NCBI RefSeq assembly: GCF_026151205.1
Contig: NC_087078.1
Span: forward strand, 10,310,675 to 10,328,674
Direction of reading: 5' to 3'
Source of the DNA: Bolinopsis microptera
Taxonomy: Eukaryota > Ctenophora > Tentaculata > Lobata > Bolinopsidae
Length of the DNA: 18,000 bases
This document shows, piece by piece, positions 1 to 8,411 of the stretch. The notes beneath the pieces were generated by a model. The model searched no databases, was not told where the DNA came from, and saw nothing but the letters and a program-made list of their open reading frames with translations. Position 1 is the stretch's first letter. Each line of letters opens with the position of its first letter. Both the position numbers and the translations under genes were made by a program.

Positions 1-211
1 AAAGTAAATCTTTAAGGAATACTTTTATGGATATATTTATGATCATGGGAAATATAATATCTATTAAATTTAGCGCATTAAAAATCTCCTATGTTTTTAA
101 TTTTTAAAGTTTCGAAATTGACGTATCACGCGAAAAAGCATTAGCAGGATTTGAAGAAGCGAAAAGTAACAACTTTAAGGAATACTTGATGGATATTATT
201 TATGATCATGA
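1..211. repeat. Direct repeat pair, about 162-bp period
   Basis: Positions 10-50 and 173-211 share CTTTAAGGAATACTT followed by a closely similar TATGGATAT(A/T)TTTATGATCATG stretch, and the AAAGTAA just upstream of each also matches. The copies are about 162 bp apart, so this is a diverged tandem duplication whose left copy may begin outside the window. The second copy lies in a short open frame (about 104-214) ending in a TAA, and the same frame across copy one reads similar residues (FKEY...YDH). It could be the tail of a decayed coding segment or a duplicated small exon. No family was recognised. Confidence 0.55.
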
Positions 212-373
212 ATAAATTTAAGAACATGAATTGCTGTACTCTGTACAATTTGGAAAAAGTATTTAATAAAAAATAAAGCTGCGCCGCAAGCTATTAGTAG
301 ATCGTGGACAAAATTTCAAAACAAATACAAGCTACATAAGTCCCACACGTTTATCGTTTTTACGTTTTAGATA

Positions 374-494
374 CGCACTATATAGTGACAAACACTTAAT
401 TATGACAAGCACTTTTATAGTGAAATGACCATATATGGAGTTTCACTAATAGGGTTGTCGCTATATAGGTTGTTGACTGTCACTATATAGTGCG
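374..494. repeat. 121-bp foldback unit with palindromic ends
   Basis: The ends are a perfect 17-bp inverted repeat: CGCACTATATAGTGACA at 374-390 and its reverse complement at 478-494. Each arm contains the 12-bp palindrome CACTATATAGTG (377-388 and 481-492). Degenerate versions occur inside (around 410-422 and 456-467). The size and structure suit a very small MITE or a snapback repeat. No clear target-site duplication was found, so the transposon reading is an inference. Confidence 0.6.
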
Positions 495-654
495 ATTTTA
501 CGTTTTTTTTTAGTAGTCAAATCTCAAGAGACCCAGGACAGAGCAAAAACCAGTGTGTTAAGTAGGAACCGACCATACCGGCTCTCGTGGGTTCAAAACA
601 CTGACAGCCACTCAGAAGCCGTTTAAGGAGCACTCCAGAAAACAGGGATAGAGA

Positions 655-706
655 TGTGACGTCATAAACACGTGATGTGAAGTCACGCCACGTGTTTGAC
701 GTCACA
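655..706. repeat. Cruciform with paired CRE and E-box sites
   Basis: The left arm 655-674 and right arm 689-706 are inverted copies apart from a 2-nt TA bulge. Each arm holds a CRE-type TGACGTCA and an E-box CACGTG. The 14-nt loop can fold further through GTGA/GTCAC. CREs and CACGTG boxes are known binding sites for bZIP and bHLH factors. Whether this is a functional regulatory site or only part of a repeat is not decidable here. Confidence 0.55.
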
Positions 707-913
707 CCACTCTGACACACGGCATCCAACTTTACGCGAATTACGGGCAAAAAACCGTAAGAGATATACACTGAAACTATTTTTGACTGTCAAATGCTTT
801 AATGGCCTCCAAATCAGCATGAAAAAATTAAAATATTGGCCAAGAAATAACATTTTTCCGTGCCCAAAATGTGTGACCCCAGTGGTGTCAAAAAACGCGA
901 ATTGAATATGGTA

Positions 914-980
914 ATAATTTTTTTAGTCTCTTGAGTCTTGCTCTTGACACACTGAGGGGGTAGACGGGTTCCTGCTATGA
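914..980 (+). repeat. Dispersed repeat D1, copy 1
   Basis: This stretch contains TTTTAGTCTCTTGAGTCTTG and, further on, GGGTTCCTGCTA. It matches the reverse complement of 11149-11206 over most of its length, with small indels. A weaker partial match (GTCAAATCTCAAGAGAC) lies at 517-533 in inverted orientation, so 517-948 might be an old element with related ends. That last point is tentative. Confidence 0.5.
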
Positions 981-1542
981 ACATAACATTCTAGCATGCA
1001 AATTTACAATGACAGATTTTCTATTTACAAATTGATCAAAATTATAGTACTGCCAATTATATAGTTGCTTCATGCGTGGCTGAATGACAAAAATAACTAA
1101 CTAAGAGAACAAGAAAATTAAACATGATTATATAATAATTAAATTCGGTGAGCCAACACTAGCAAGGGCCACATTAACGTTGGGGCTGTCAAATTACAAA
1201 TAATAACTGAAACGTAGTAGGTAATTTAGGTTTTGGTTATAACATGTTAGTTTGGTCACCTGTATTACTGCCGTTTCTCAGAAAAGCCTTGAAGTATGTC
1301 ACATCGTTCGCCATTTCGAGATATTACGATTTTTGCGGGTTTTTTTCTCGTAGATTTTGCTAAGATCAAAATTAACACGTTGGTCGTTGAGTTATCAATA
1401 AATTAGTCAAATTTTATTTTGTCAAAAATTTGAAGCTTTGAAGCGACATATTTTTAAGAAACAACCGTTTTTATGGCAATTAATTGAGCTAATTTTTCAT
1501 ACTGCTTGGACTCACTTCCTTTTCTTGAGAAAAATGTTGACT
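981..1542. other. AT-rich spacer, nothing recognised
   Basis: No coding frame, RNA gene or structured repeat was recognised. The short frames in this stretch have no protein-like character. Confidence 0.5.
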
Positions 1543-1678
1543 TACTTCCGTGTCTGATTAAAATACACCGGTTTTTTTGAAGCCGGTTGTATTTTTGCAG
1601 CATATCAGATCGTGACACTGTTAGTAGGGAAACCCTCACGAAAGAAATAGAGATTTGAAAGTTGTCGTCTGAATATAT
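1543..1678 (+). repeat. Dispersed repeat D2, copy 1
   Basis: This stretch aligns in direct orientation with 11224-11366. Shared blocks include CTGATTAAAATACA, TTGTATTTTTGCAGCA, CAGATCGTGACACTGTTAG and GTCGTCTGAATATAT. Both copies contain a hairpin whose arms read AAAATACAAC...GTTGTATTTT around a GGC/GCC stem and a T-rich loop. This copy continues past the match into AT-rich DNA, whereas the second copy is cut by the LINE. Family unknown. Confidence 0.7.
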
Positions 1679-1779
1679 TTATATAAAATTATTCAAACAA
1701 TATACACACTAATATAAGCAATGACCTTATATAAAATCTTCCCTTTAGAATAAAAACAGTTTCCCAAAAAAACAACAAT

Positions 1780-3880
1780 TACACTTGGCCTTGTGGCTCC
1801 AAGTTAAGATCTAGACTGTCTTATATCAACAATGTTTTTTCTCGCACCTCTGTCTACACGGAGAGAAATCCACTGTGTTCTTAGGATTTACAAAGCTGAA
1901 GACGCTTTCTAATGTATCCTACAGCATCCGAGTACTCTGGCCTGTGTGGTACTCCATCTTACTGGCTGCTTCTTAACCAGTCTTTCAGCTACACCACCCA
2001 TTCCACCAGAAGTCGGAGAAAACTAAAGGTGTGAAGCATCCTTTCTCCACTTCAAGAACCCTTGCGTTGTACATGCTTTTTCTCATTTTTCATGCGGGAC
2101 ACAGGTACATCGCTGGGTTGAATTTGCTTGCATTGGAGGGGGCTGGGGCATGTGAAATACCTGTACATCAAAAATGCCCTCTCTGAAGCATTCCAAATCG
2201 GTCTTGCTGAATGTCCAGCCTTGTTTGGTCTCTAGGACTGTTCCTTGGTATCTCTCGACCATCAAATATGTAAGAAGAACTGGCTCAGTCGGCACATCCT
2301 TGCATTCCACAGTTCTCATAGCTTCTGAAGGTGTCTCTCAGCGGAGTTGTGTCGCAGTGACACATACCACCGGGTATGCAGATGTGTTGCCTGGTTTGCT
2401 GACGTATTTCTGGCCATACGTACTGTCTTAGGGGCAGTCCTACTCTTTTAAAGGTCGTGCTGTTAACAAGCACTTGCCCTTTCTCGCAGCTAGTAGGAAC
2501 ATCACCATTGCCGTGGGTATTGTTGACTCGAGCTCTGGCATATTTCTGCGTTGTTTTTGTCGATTGAAGAGATTTCGTTAGTCGTTTCTCAGTTTTCTCT
2601 CTTTGCTATGTCTCCAGTCTCTGTGTATTTGTCTACCTGCTTGAAATACGCTTCTTTACGGGGTTTTGTGGCTTTCATGAGAAATTGTACTCTCGGTCTG
2701 CCATGTTCCATCATAACTGTCGTATACCCCAATCCTCCATATCTTAGTGGTCGTGCCATTATGTTCCTTAGTTTCAGTGCAGCTAATCAAACTGTTGTGA
2801 TAGCTGTGATAAACTCATCACGTGTTACTGGTTCCAGAGGATGTGCGCTATCTGCAACTCCTGGGCGTCGTAGTTCTGAACACATAGTTCTATCTTTTAC
2901 TAAGCCCTACATGTATGCACTGTATGCTATTGAGGTTCTCTTGATGTATTATGGCACTTAACTGATTAAGCTCACCGACACCATTTTAACTTTTTCCTCG
3001 GATGAAAGCCTCTTTTCCATGATCCGAACCGTTGAAGCTAGCTGCTAGAGATAGTCGACAATGCTCGGTTCACATTAACTCTGGGAATAAGTTTCTTGGC
3101 CTTCTCGTGGTGCTCAGGCTTGACTCTCACCCAAGTTTTAGAGAGAATTTAGGGTTGTATCCAAAGCGTGGTCCTTTTAATGCAGAGGTTATCACCACTT
3201 CCTCATTTTTCTTCAGTTTTCCCCAGCTAGCAGAGTCGTCAGCACACCAGTTGAGTCACCTTTCTCTTCAATGTTTCCGCATCAACCAATGGTATTGTAC
3301 CACAGGCATAAAATCCCCATGGCCGGTGGCGTCACCTTGTGTGGCCTTCTATCACTAAAAAGATGCCTCATCTCCTCAAGCAATGAACAGTCTAGAAGGC
3401 ATTCTGTCAGGTGTTCATAATGTAAGTGGCAACTTCTGGACATACAATGTACATGTTGTTTGAGAGATGCCCCTCGGTTCAGCAAGTTTGAAATGCATTC
3501 TCTGATCCCACTAAGATGATAGGTTCAGTTTACAGGGTCTTCAAAGCAGTCTTGCAGCGTGGACGCTGCTTCCACTCCTCCCTTGAAGACCGGCACAAAC
3601 TTCGAATAGGAGCAGTGGCTCCACCCAGATCTTTCTGTAGGAGGGTCTTACTGTTTTCCCGATTATCTTTCGTAAGCTTCACTATGCCTACAGGCTTTTG
3701 GGGGGGGGGGGGGGGACCTTTTTCCTGGCTTTTTATCAGCGGGAACAAAGTCACAAGCTGTAAACTGAGGTCAACAGCGTTGGATCCAATCTTTGACTCA
3801 TAGTTTCTTGCTATCCCTGCTATGGCATTACATCACTCGGAATCCTCACACTATTTACCATTGTTTGTTTTAAAGACCCG
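1780..3880. other. Less AT-rich decayed segment, identity unknown
   Basis: This two-kilobase block is visibly less AT-rich than the DNA on either side and is broken into many short frames on both strands. On the minus strand several fragments look protein-like: one at 2083-2319 (MRTVECKDVPTEP...), one at about 2640-2800 (PLRYGGLGYTTV...) and one at 3282-3485. They switch frame and contain stops, as expected of an old transposon or processed-gene relic. The 136-codon plus-strand frame at 2551-2961 is judged a shadow. No catalytic motif was recognised, and convincing terminal repeats were not found at the edges. Confidence 0.35.
3700..3715 (+). repeat. Homopolymer of 16 G
   Basis: Sixteen consecutive G residues follow CTTTT. 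Such a tract is slippery in replication and in sequencing, so the exact length is uncertain. It lies within the decayed segment 1780-3880. Confidence 0.9.
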
Positions 3881-4284
3881 AGGGCCACCTTAGGGCTTTG
3901 AAACCGGTTTATTGACAATATAATATATAAAATAAAACTGAAATCGTAAACCATTATGTCAATTACTAACTGAAATAATATTAATCTGTAGTAATTATTA
4001 AATTTATATAATACTTACTGTCACTTAATTAAGATATATGATGTATAAAAATGAATCTCTTTATTCCACACTGATTCACACACCAAGTTTAATTCAACAA
4101 ACAAAAATAAACTTAAATTTTATCAGATTACTAATGTCCTAATAAATAACGTCTCTATCTCTTAGTTAAAAAAGTCAGGGGTTGCAGCCGTTTAACTTCA
4201 ATTAAGATTAAAACAATTCATCACGGGCTGGATCACGAATGTTATTCTATCAAATCAGCAAGGCGTTATTTGAATGATTGCTGG
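3881..4284. other. AT-rich spacer
   Basis: Strongly AT-rich DNA with no credible frame. Its last part may hold more degraded sequence of the copia relic that follows, but nothing could be aligned there. Confidence 0.4.
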
Positions 4285-4927
4285 AAGTTTTGAACAATAT
4301 CGTGGTCAGTTGTAACTGGGTAGCTGCTCATAGCCAGATTGGTTTCATTCAGACGTTTGTTTTAAATGAACATAAGAGTGTGTCCAGTAGAAGCTGTTAA
4401 GAAGGCATAAAGCATTCAGACGGATGAAAGAGCTCAACGTTTGTTACAACACAACAGTTCTCAAAGTAGGCGCATTTCTACACTAAAGATAGTGATCTAC
4501 TTGATGCATCATCTATGAACCTCGGTGACAGGTTGTCCACAGGAAAAGGTCATCTAATCGTCCTAATGAATGAGGAAGGAAAGAATATCACGTTATCATG
4601 GCGGAAGTCCATAAATGTAAACGAGTTGTAAGCTAGCACTTTTGAGGCGCAGAGACTTTGCATTCAAAGATACATTAGATCATGGAATGTATGTCTTCTC
4701 ATTGTTAAGTGGAGATATACTTCGATCATTTGATAAGCAATGGATCTCCATTAATAGGCTTTACAGACAATCAATCATCTAGATAATGCTCTTGCGTCAA
4801 GTTCAACATGTTGAAGAAAAGAGGTTGAACGTTGATCTGGCTACCATTAGACAAATGCAGCAGAAAGATGAGATTGTAGTAAATGGGAAGTGGGAGCTAG
4901 CTGCTTGCGGATCCTGTATAAAATAAA
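4285..4927 (+). pseudogene. Ty1/copia-type RT/RNase H relic
   Basis: The remains of the C-terminal third of a copia-type Pol polyprotein, the retrotransposon enzyme that copies RNA to DNA and degrades the RNA strand. In order, across frames: an RT-end motif like YRxLVGQLNWxAxxSxPD (4296-4350; NWVAAHSQ is readable); the RNase H start DASSMNLGDRLSTGKG (4503-4550), matching the DASFGNLxDGxSxGG type, followed by LSWRKS; STFEAQRL (4635-4658), matching STLAAE; DHGMYVFSLLSG (4678-4713); a TDNxSLxDAL-like stretch in another frame (about 4765-4795); and VEEKRLNVDLATIRQMQQKDEI (about 4810-4875), matching the RLRxDLAxIREMLxxxEI signature before ADxLTK. Stops (for example TAA at 4629-4631) and several frameshifts make it dead. 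The assignment rests on remembered family motifs; no LTRs were found. Confidence 0.65.
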
Positions 4928-5109
4928 CAGTTGTAACAGTGATAAACTTTTTTAGTATGCTAAATAAAGGAGAAATTGTTTCAATTTAATTGATATTTAT
5001 GGTTTTTTTTAATTTTGGTCGGTTTTGACGCAATGAACAAGTGTGGCATTTGTTTTTTTTCTTGTTTATAATTGTTTAAATACAAGTGACGATGACTTTA
5101 CTGTCTAAT

Positions 5110-5319
5110 TACTTTAAAAAAAATTAAAAAAAATTAAAAAAAAAAAAAAAAAAAAAGCAACAAAAAAAAAAAAAAAAAAAATAAAAAAACAACAATCCGA
5201 AGGTCCTGGTGACACTTTGTCACGATCAGCTTTTAACAAGAAAAAGACATACGAATAGCTTCCGGTGACACTTGTCAAGAATCAGCCCATCAAAAAAAAA
5301 ACAAAAAAAAAAAAAAAAC
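5110..5319. repeat. Poly-A tracts flanking a duplicated motif
   Basis: Long A runs occur at about 5116-5155, 5160-5181 and 5292-5318. Between them lies a diverged direct repeat: GGTGACACTTTGTCACGATCAGC (in 5204-5230) and GGTGACACTTGTCAAGAATCAGC (in 5261-5286). A-rich tails beside a repeated unit suggest one or two retroposed short elements (SINE-like or LINE ends), but no tRNA-like head or RNA polymerase III box was seen. The lysine-rich frames crossing here are artefacts of the A runs. Confidence 0.5.
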
Positions 5320-5910
5320 TACACTATTTACAGGGTTTCACAAGGAATTGGTACCTGTGCATCTCTGCTTTGTATATGGATCTTGTGCTTTCTGTGGGGT
5401 GTGGCCTCTCCTCTTGGCTACGGTGTACCTACTCTCACATTGCTCTCAACGTGACAGATTTTTACTTTCTCCTGCTTTTATGGCAGTTGTGAGAACGGGA
5501 TACTGACTATGATTAGTACCGATGTAAGAAATTGAAAGGATGAAAGATGAAAGGAACAGTATTATTATTGATTTTGAAAAATAGGAAGGACGAAAGAATT
5601 GTGAATGTGATGATAGTTTTTGGAAATGTTTTAATCTGTTTTAAGAAATTAGGGTAAGGGTTGTATTCTCACTGAGCTGCGAGGGCACATCGCTGCAGTG
5701 TTTCTATTTCTATTATGATTTGTACTTGTATTTATATTCTTTTTGACGGTATAATTACTAATATAGCAGAGTCTGGAATGTTTGCTTAAATACAATAATA
5801 AAGTGAGTAATGAGGATATGTGATGGATCGTTTCGATACTTTGCAGTTTTAATAGGAATGTAAGTGTACAGTGTAACTGAAGACTGCAATCAGCTTATGT
5901 GATTGTGGCC
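5320..5910. other. Spacer left of the Harbinger, nothing recognised
   Basis: No gene or ordered repeat was recognised. The last bases are the left flank of the Harbinger insertion. Confidence 0.5.
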
Positions 5911-5913
5911 CAG
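5911..5913. repeat. Target-site duplication CAG (left)
   Basis: CAG abuts the left inverted repeat and is repeated at 10450-10452 beyond the right one. The matching flank is CCCAGG in total, so 5-bp CCAGG with slightly shorter TIRs is the alternative reading. Confidence 0.75.
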
Positions 5914-5929
5914 GGTGTCCTCCACGAAA
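5914..5929 (+). repeat. Harbinger left TIR
   Basis: GGTGTCCTCCACGAAA, identical to the reverse complement of 10434-10449. Two internal variants, TGTCCACGAAAC, follow at 5995-6006 and 6057-6068. Confidence 0.92.
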
Positions 5930-5933
5930 GTTA

Positions 5934-6089
5934 TATCGTAAGTTATATCGTGTACTCTAAGATCGATCGTAACTTTACGATCGCGCCTAAAAAGTGTCCA
6001 CGAAACATTTTGTAATCTGAGATCATGTAAATCAATTTAATTAGCCTCCGGAATCTTGTCCACGAAACTCAGTTCAAGGTTGATCGTAG
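5934..6089. repeat. Left subterminal motif array
   Basis: (G/T)ATCGTAA-type words occur at 5934-5941, 5946-5951 (partial), 5965-5972, 5975-5982 (inverted) and 6082-6089 (GATCGTAG). TIR-core repeats TGTCCACGAAAC lie at 5995-6006 and 6057-6068. In DNA transposons such subterminal clusters commonly bind the element-encoded DNA-binding protein; here that would be the Myb-like product (inference). Confidence 0.75.
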
Positions 6090-6541
6090 AGCAAATTGTT
6101 TTATCACGTGACGCGGTACATTGACCAATAGGAGATTCGCAACACAAGTTAATTCACGCAGTCGGAACGCGCAGCTCTTGTATAACGCCATTTTAATCAT
6201 AAATTGAACTCGTTTTTGCGTTGTGTTAATAGAATTGATGGCGGTCTTTATTTCTTGTTCTTACTTTTATTTCAAGTGTATCTAATGTATTTCTATCAAG
6301 TTTATTGATGTGTTATAAAATGTAATTTAAATCGTTTTAAATCATTCATCAAGAGCTAGAGACAAAAAATAAACAAGTATGTTACAACAATATAAAATAA
6401 TATGATAAATTCCATGCGTACCATGTAACTTAACTGTAAGATTAAAGATTATATATACCATAATAGATCGAACGTTAATAATTATATGCTCAGTCACTGA
6501 GATATGTACAACTACCACAATGAAATGTATTTCACTGATCG

Positions 6542-6547
6542 TTTATT
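6542..6547 (-). promoter_or_regulatory. Poly(A) signal of the Myb-like gene
   Basis: On the minus strand this reads AATAAA, about 16 bases past the stop codon of the Myb-like ORF. The position is suitable for 3' end formation. Confidence 0.55.
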
Positions 6548-6563
6548 TTTCGCTCGTTGCAGT

Positions 6564-7607
6564 CTAAGCATGCCTTCCTGGATAGTGGATGTCGTTTGTC
6601 CGTTTCTGTTCTGCCAGCAACTGCTTAAACTCGTCGTTTCGGACGTCTCTTGTCACCGTTCTGCTTGAGCGGATCGAGCCAGTTGTAGCTCTAGCAGGAG
6701 GATTCTGAGAGGAGGTTTGTGTGGCTAGTGGAGAGGGTTGCAGTTGAAAGGAGGATGGTGGTGTTGATAGAGAGAAGGGACTCTGAATAGAGGAGTCGGG
6801 GGAGGGAATCGGGGTGCTGGATCTCGGGTTTCTGTTCAGGTCAAAGGATATTTCCGAGTCGTTACTGTCGTTTAGCACCAGGTTTGAGTGAGCTATCAAA
6901 CTTCCAATGATTCCAAAAGAACGTGACACATCTGCAGTGTCGATTCCTCCTGGAATACCCCGAACAGTTGTTCCTGATATACTGTCCAAAGCAAGGGTTT
7001 CCACCTTGCTGAGAGGGGGGGCTGAGCTGGCGCCACCACCAGTCTTTCGCTGCTCCTTTTCAATGTTGCGAAGCTTGGACCTAGCAGAGCATGAAGTGTC
7101 GATCCATTTCTTCCTAACATCCTTCCATTCTCTGTCTCCTTTACAGTTAATCGCGTTCACCGACTTAGTTATTGCTAACCACAATTTCTCCTTTGCCTCG
7201 CTGGTTATAGTAGGCGTGAATCGGCCTTTGATAATAGCTGTGTTCTTCCCCGCTTCCTGCATAATAACTTGCACCTCCTCCGAGGTGAAGTTCCGTGCTC
7301 GTTCCTTCTTGACAACTGCAGTTACGGGCTCCGCCTTCTGTTTCTTTCTTTTCCTTTTCCCTAGTGAGGCATTGATGATGGTTATCGGCGGGGTTATTCC
7401 ATTATCCGAAGTAGTGAGGTCGCCATCTGATGTAATTCTAGCGAGTTCAGTGTCTAAAGTAGCGAGGTCAGCGTCTAAAGTAGTTAGGTCAGTGTCAAAG
7501 GAGGGTCCTGTCGAATCCGATGAGATCTGTTCAGTATTGGATGAGGAAGGCCGGTCTATAGGATCAGAAGGTGGAGTAATAGCGGTAATATCAGATACGG
7601 TCTGCAT
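6564..7607 (-). CDS. Harbinger Myb/SANT-like DNA-binding protein
   Basis: A 347-residue open frame, Met to TAG. In Harbingers this second protein binds the transposon ends and helps bring the nuclease into the nucleus. Residues about 104-185 form a Myb/SANT-like trihelix domain of the NAIF1 type (Myb_DNA-bind_5): RNFTSEEVQVIMQEAGKN, LWLAITKSVNA, EWKDVRKKW, then SKLRNIEKEQRKTGGG; W143, W161 and W168 are the core aromatics. A basic stretch KRKRKKQK (84-91) is a likely nuclear localisation signal. The N-terminal 80 residues are acidic and Ser/Thr-rich with a seven-residue repeat (TTLDADL, ATLDTEL); residues 240-330 are Ser/Pro-rich linker. No break is seen. It diverges from the transposase across about 800 bp. 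The start is the first Met of the frame; a spliced upstream exon cannot be excluded. NAIF1 is known to be a domesticated Harbinger protein, which supports the call. Confidence 0.88.
   Translation of the reverse strand: MQTVSDITAITPPSDPIDRPSSSNTEQISSDSTGPSFDTDLTTLDADLATLDTELARITSDGDLTTSDNGITPPITIINASLGKRKRKKQKAEPVTAVVKKERARNFTSEEVQVIMQEAGKNTAIIKGRFTPTITSEAKEKLWLAITKSVNAINCKGDREWKDVRKKWIDTSCSARSKLRNIEKEQRKTGGGASSAPPLSKVETLALDSISGTTVRGIPGGIDTADVSRSFGIIGSLIAHSNLVLNDSNDSEISFDLNRNPRSSTPIPSPDSSIQSPFSLSTPPSSFQLQPSPLATQTSSQNPPARATTGSIRSSRTVTRDVRNDEFKQLLAEQKRTNDIHYPGRHA
7441..7500. repeat. 21-bp in-frame tandem repeat
   Basis: About three copies of a 21-bp unit based on GAGGTCAGCGTCTAAAGTAG lie within the Myb-like gene. 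They encode the repeated heptad-like acidic peptide near residues 38-58. The multiple-of-three period preserves the frame. Confidence 0.7.
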
Positions 7608-7668
7608 GATGAAGGTTAATAACTGATAATTATAACAGAAAACAAATTTGAGCGAAGAACGGGCGGGC

Positions 7669-7743
7669 GGGATAGATTCTGATAATCCCGGCTCCTGCTG
7701 TTAGTTTTTCCCGCTTAAATTACCCCGGCACAGTTTCTATAAT
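7669..7743. repeat. GC-rich module shared with 12381-12497
   Basis: Blocks AGATTCTGATAATCCCGGCT, GCTGTTAGTTTTT, CCCGCT and CCCCGGCACAG appear in the same order here and at 12394-12489, ending in TTTCTATA here and TTTTATA there. On the minus strand the module follows a TATA-like TATAGAAA (7734-7741) and lies about 60-130 bp upstream of the Myb-like start codon. It could therefore be promoter or 5' UTR sequence of that gene. The alternative is a small independent repeat inserted at both places. Confidence 0.7.
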
Positions 7744-8411
7744 GGACAGAATTTTAAACGTGTGGACTTCACTATTTTATGTAATACCAGTATTTAATTA
7801 CCGGAGTTAATTATTTAGCTCTTTCCATTCATATACTCACTTTATCGTCTATCATGAGGCATGGTTTGTAGTTATTATCTCACGATCACCATTTATCCTC
7901 TAGTAGTTTAATTTCCTCATGTTACTTTGCTAAGTACTTTTCTCGGTAGCACATTATACAATTAGATCCATTTTAGACCTTCTTGACTTTAACCTCATGG
8001 TTGTGGCACTTAATTCTAGGATGTTTAAGTCATTAACAGTTTTTCTTCCGGTTTTTATGGTCTGCCAAACGTTCACTCAGCACCTGTACTGATTACCAGC
8101 ATAGTTAATCACTAATCTCCATCTCTTTGTTTTTCCCAGCCGCTAATCTGTATACTGTACTTTTCAATCGACCCAGTTTAGACCTCACGTCTAAGCTCTC
8201 TAAACCAAACCAAACCAAACCAAATTCAGTGTGTGTGATTTTGCTTACATTACTTGAATTCTTACATTACTTCCAGGATCAGTTCCAGCACTTTCTGAGT
8301 TGATTACCTATTATAATTATTATATATTATATATATTTCTCTTTCATATATATATATTGTATATATATAATAAGGAATTTTAACTAATAAATACACATAT
8401 GACTATAATTT
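7744..8411. other. Divergent intergenic region of the Harbinger
   Basis: AT-rich DNA between the two divergently oriented transposon genes. It holds a short (AAACC)n run at 8202-8224 and a TA-rich stretch at 8315-8375 just upstream of the transposase start. Promoters for both genes would be expected here. An unrecognised 5' exon of the transposase is possible but not visible. Confidence 0.5.

Noticed and set aside
517-948. Possible element bounded by CTCAAGAGAC / GTCTCTTGAG
   Set aside because: The inverted match is short and imperfect and no target duplication is seen; kept only as a note under repeat D1.
2551-2961. 136-codon plus-strand ORF
   Set aside because: No recognisable domain; the protein-like fragments in this block are on the minus strand and decayed.
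1780-3880. Terminal inverted repeats around the decayed block (CCTTGTGGCTCC versus GGGCCACCTTAGG)
   Set aside because: Too many mismatches and gaps to support transposon ends.
5265-5492. Lysine-rich small ORFs
   Set aside because: Created by the poly-A tract at 5292-5318; no domain downstream.
6907-7626. 239-codon plus-strand ORF
   Set aside because: It lies antisense across the Myb-like gene, whose domain motifs are clear on the minus strand; the plus reading has no domain and is Ser/Val-rich by complementarity.
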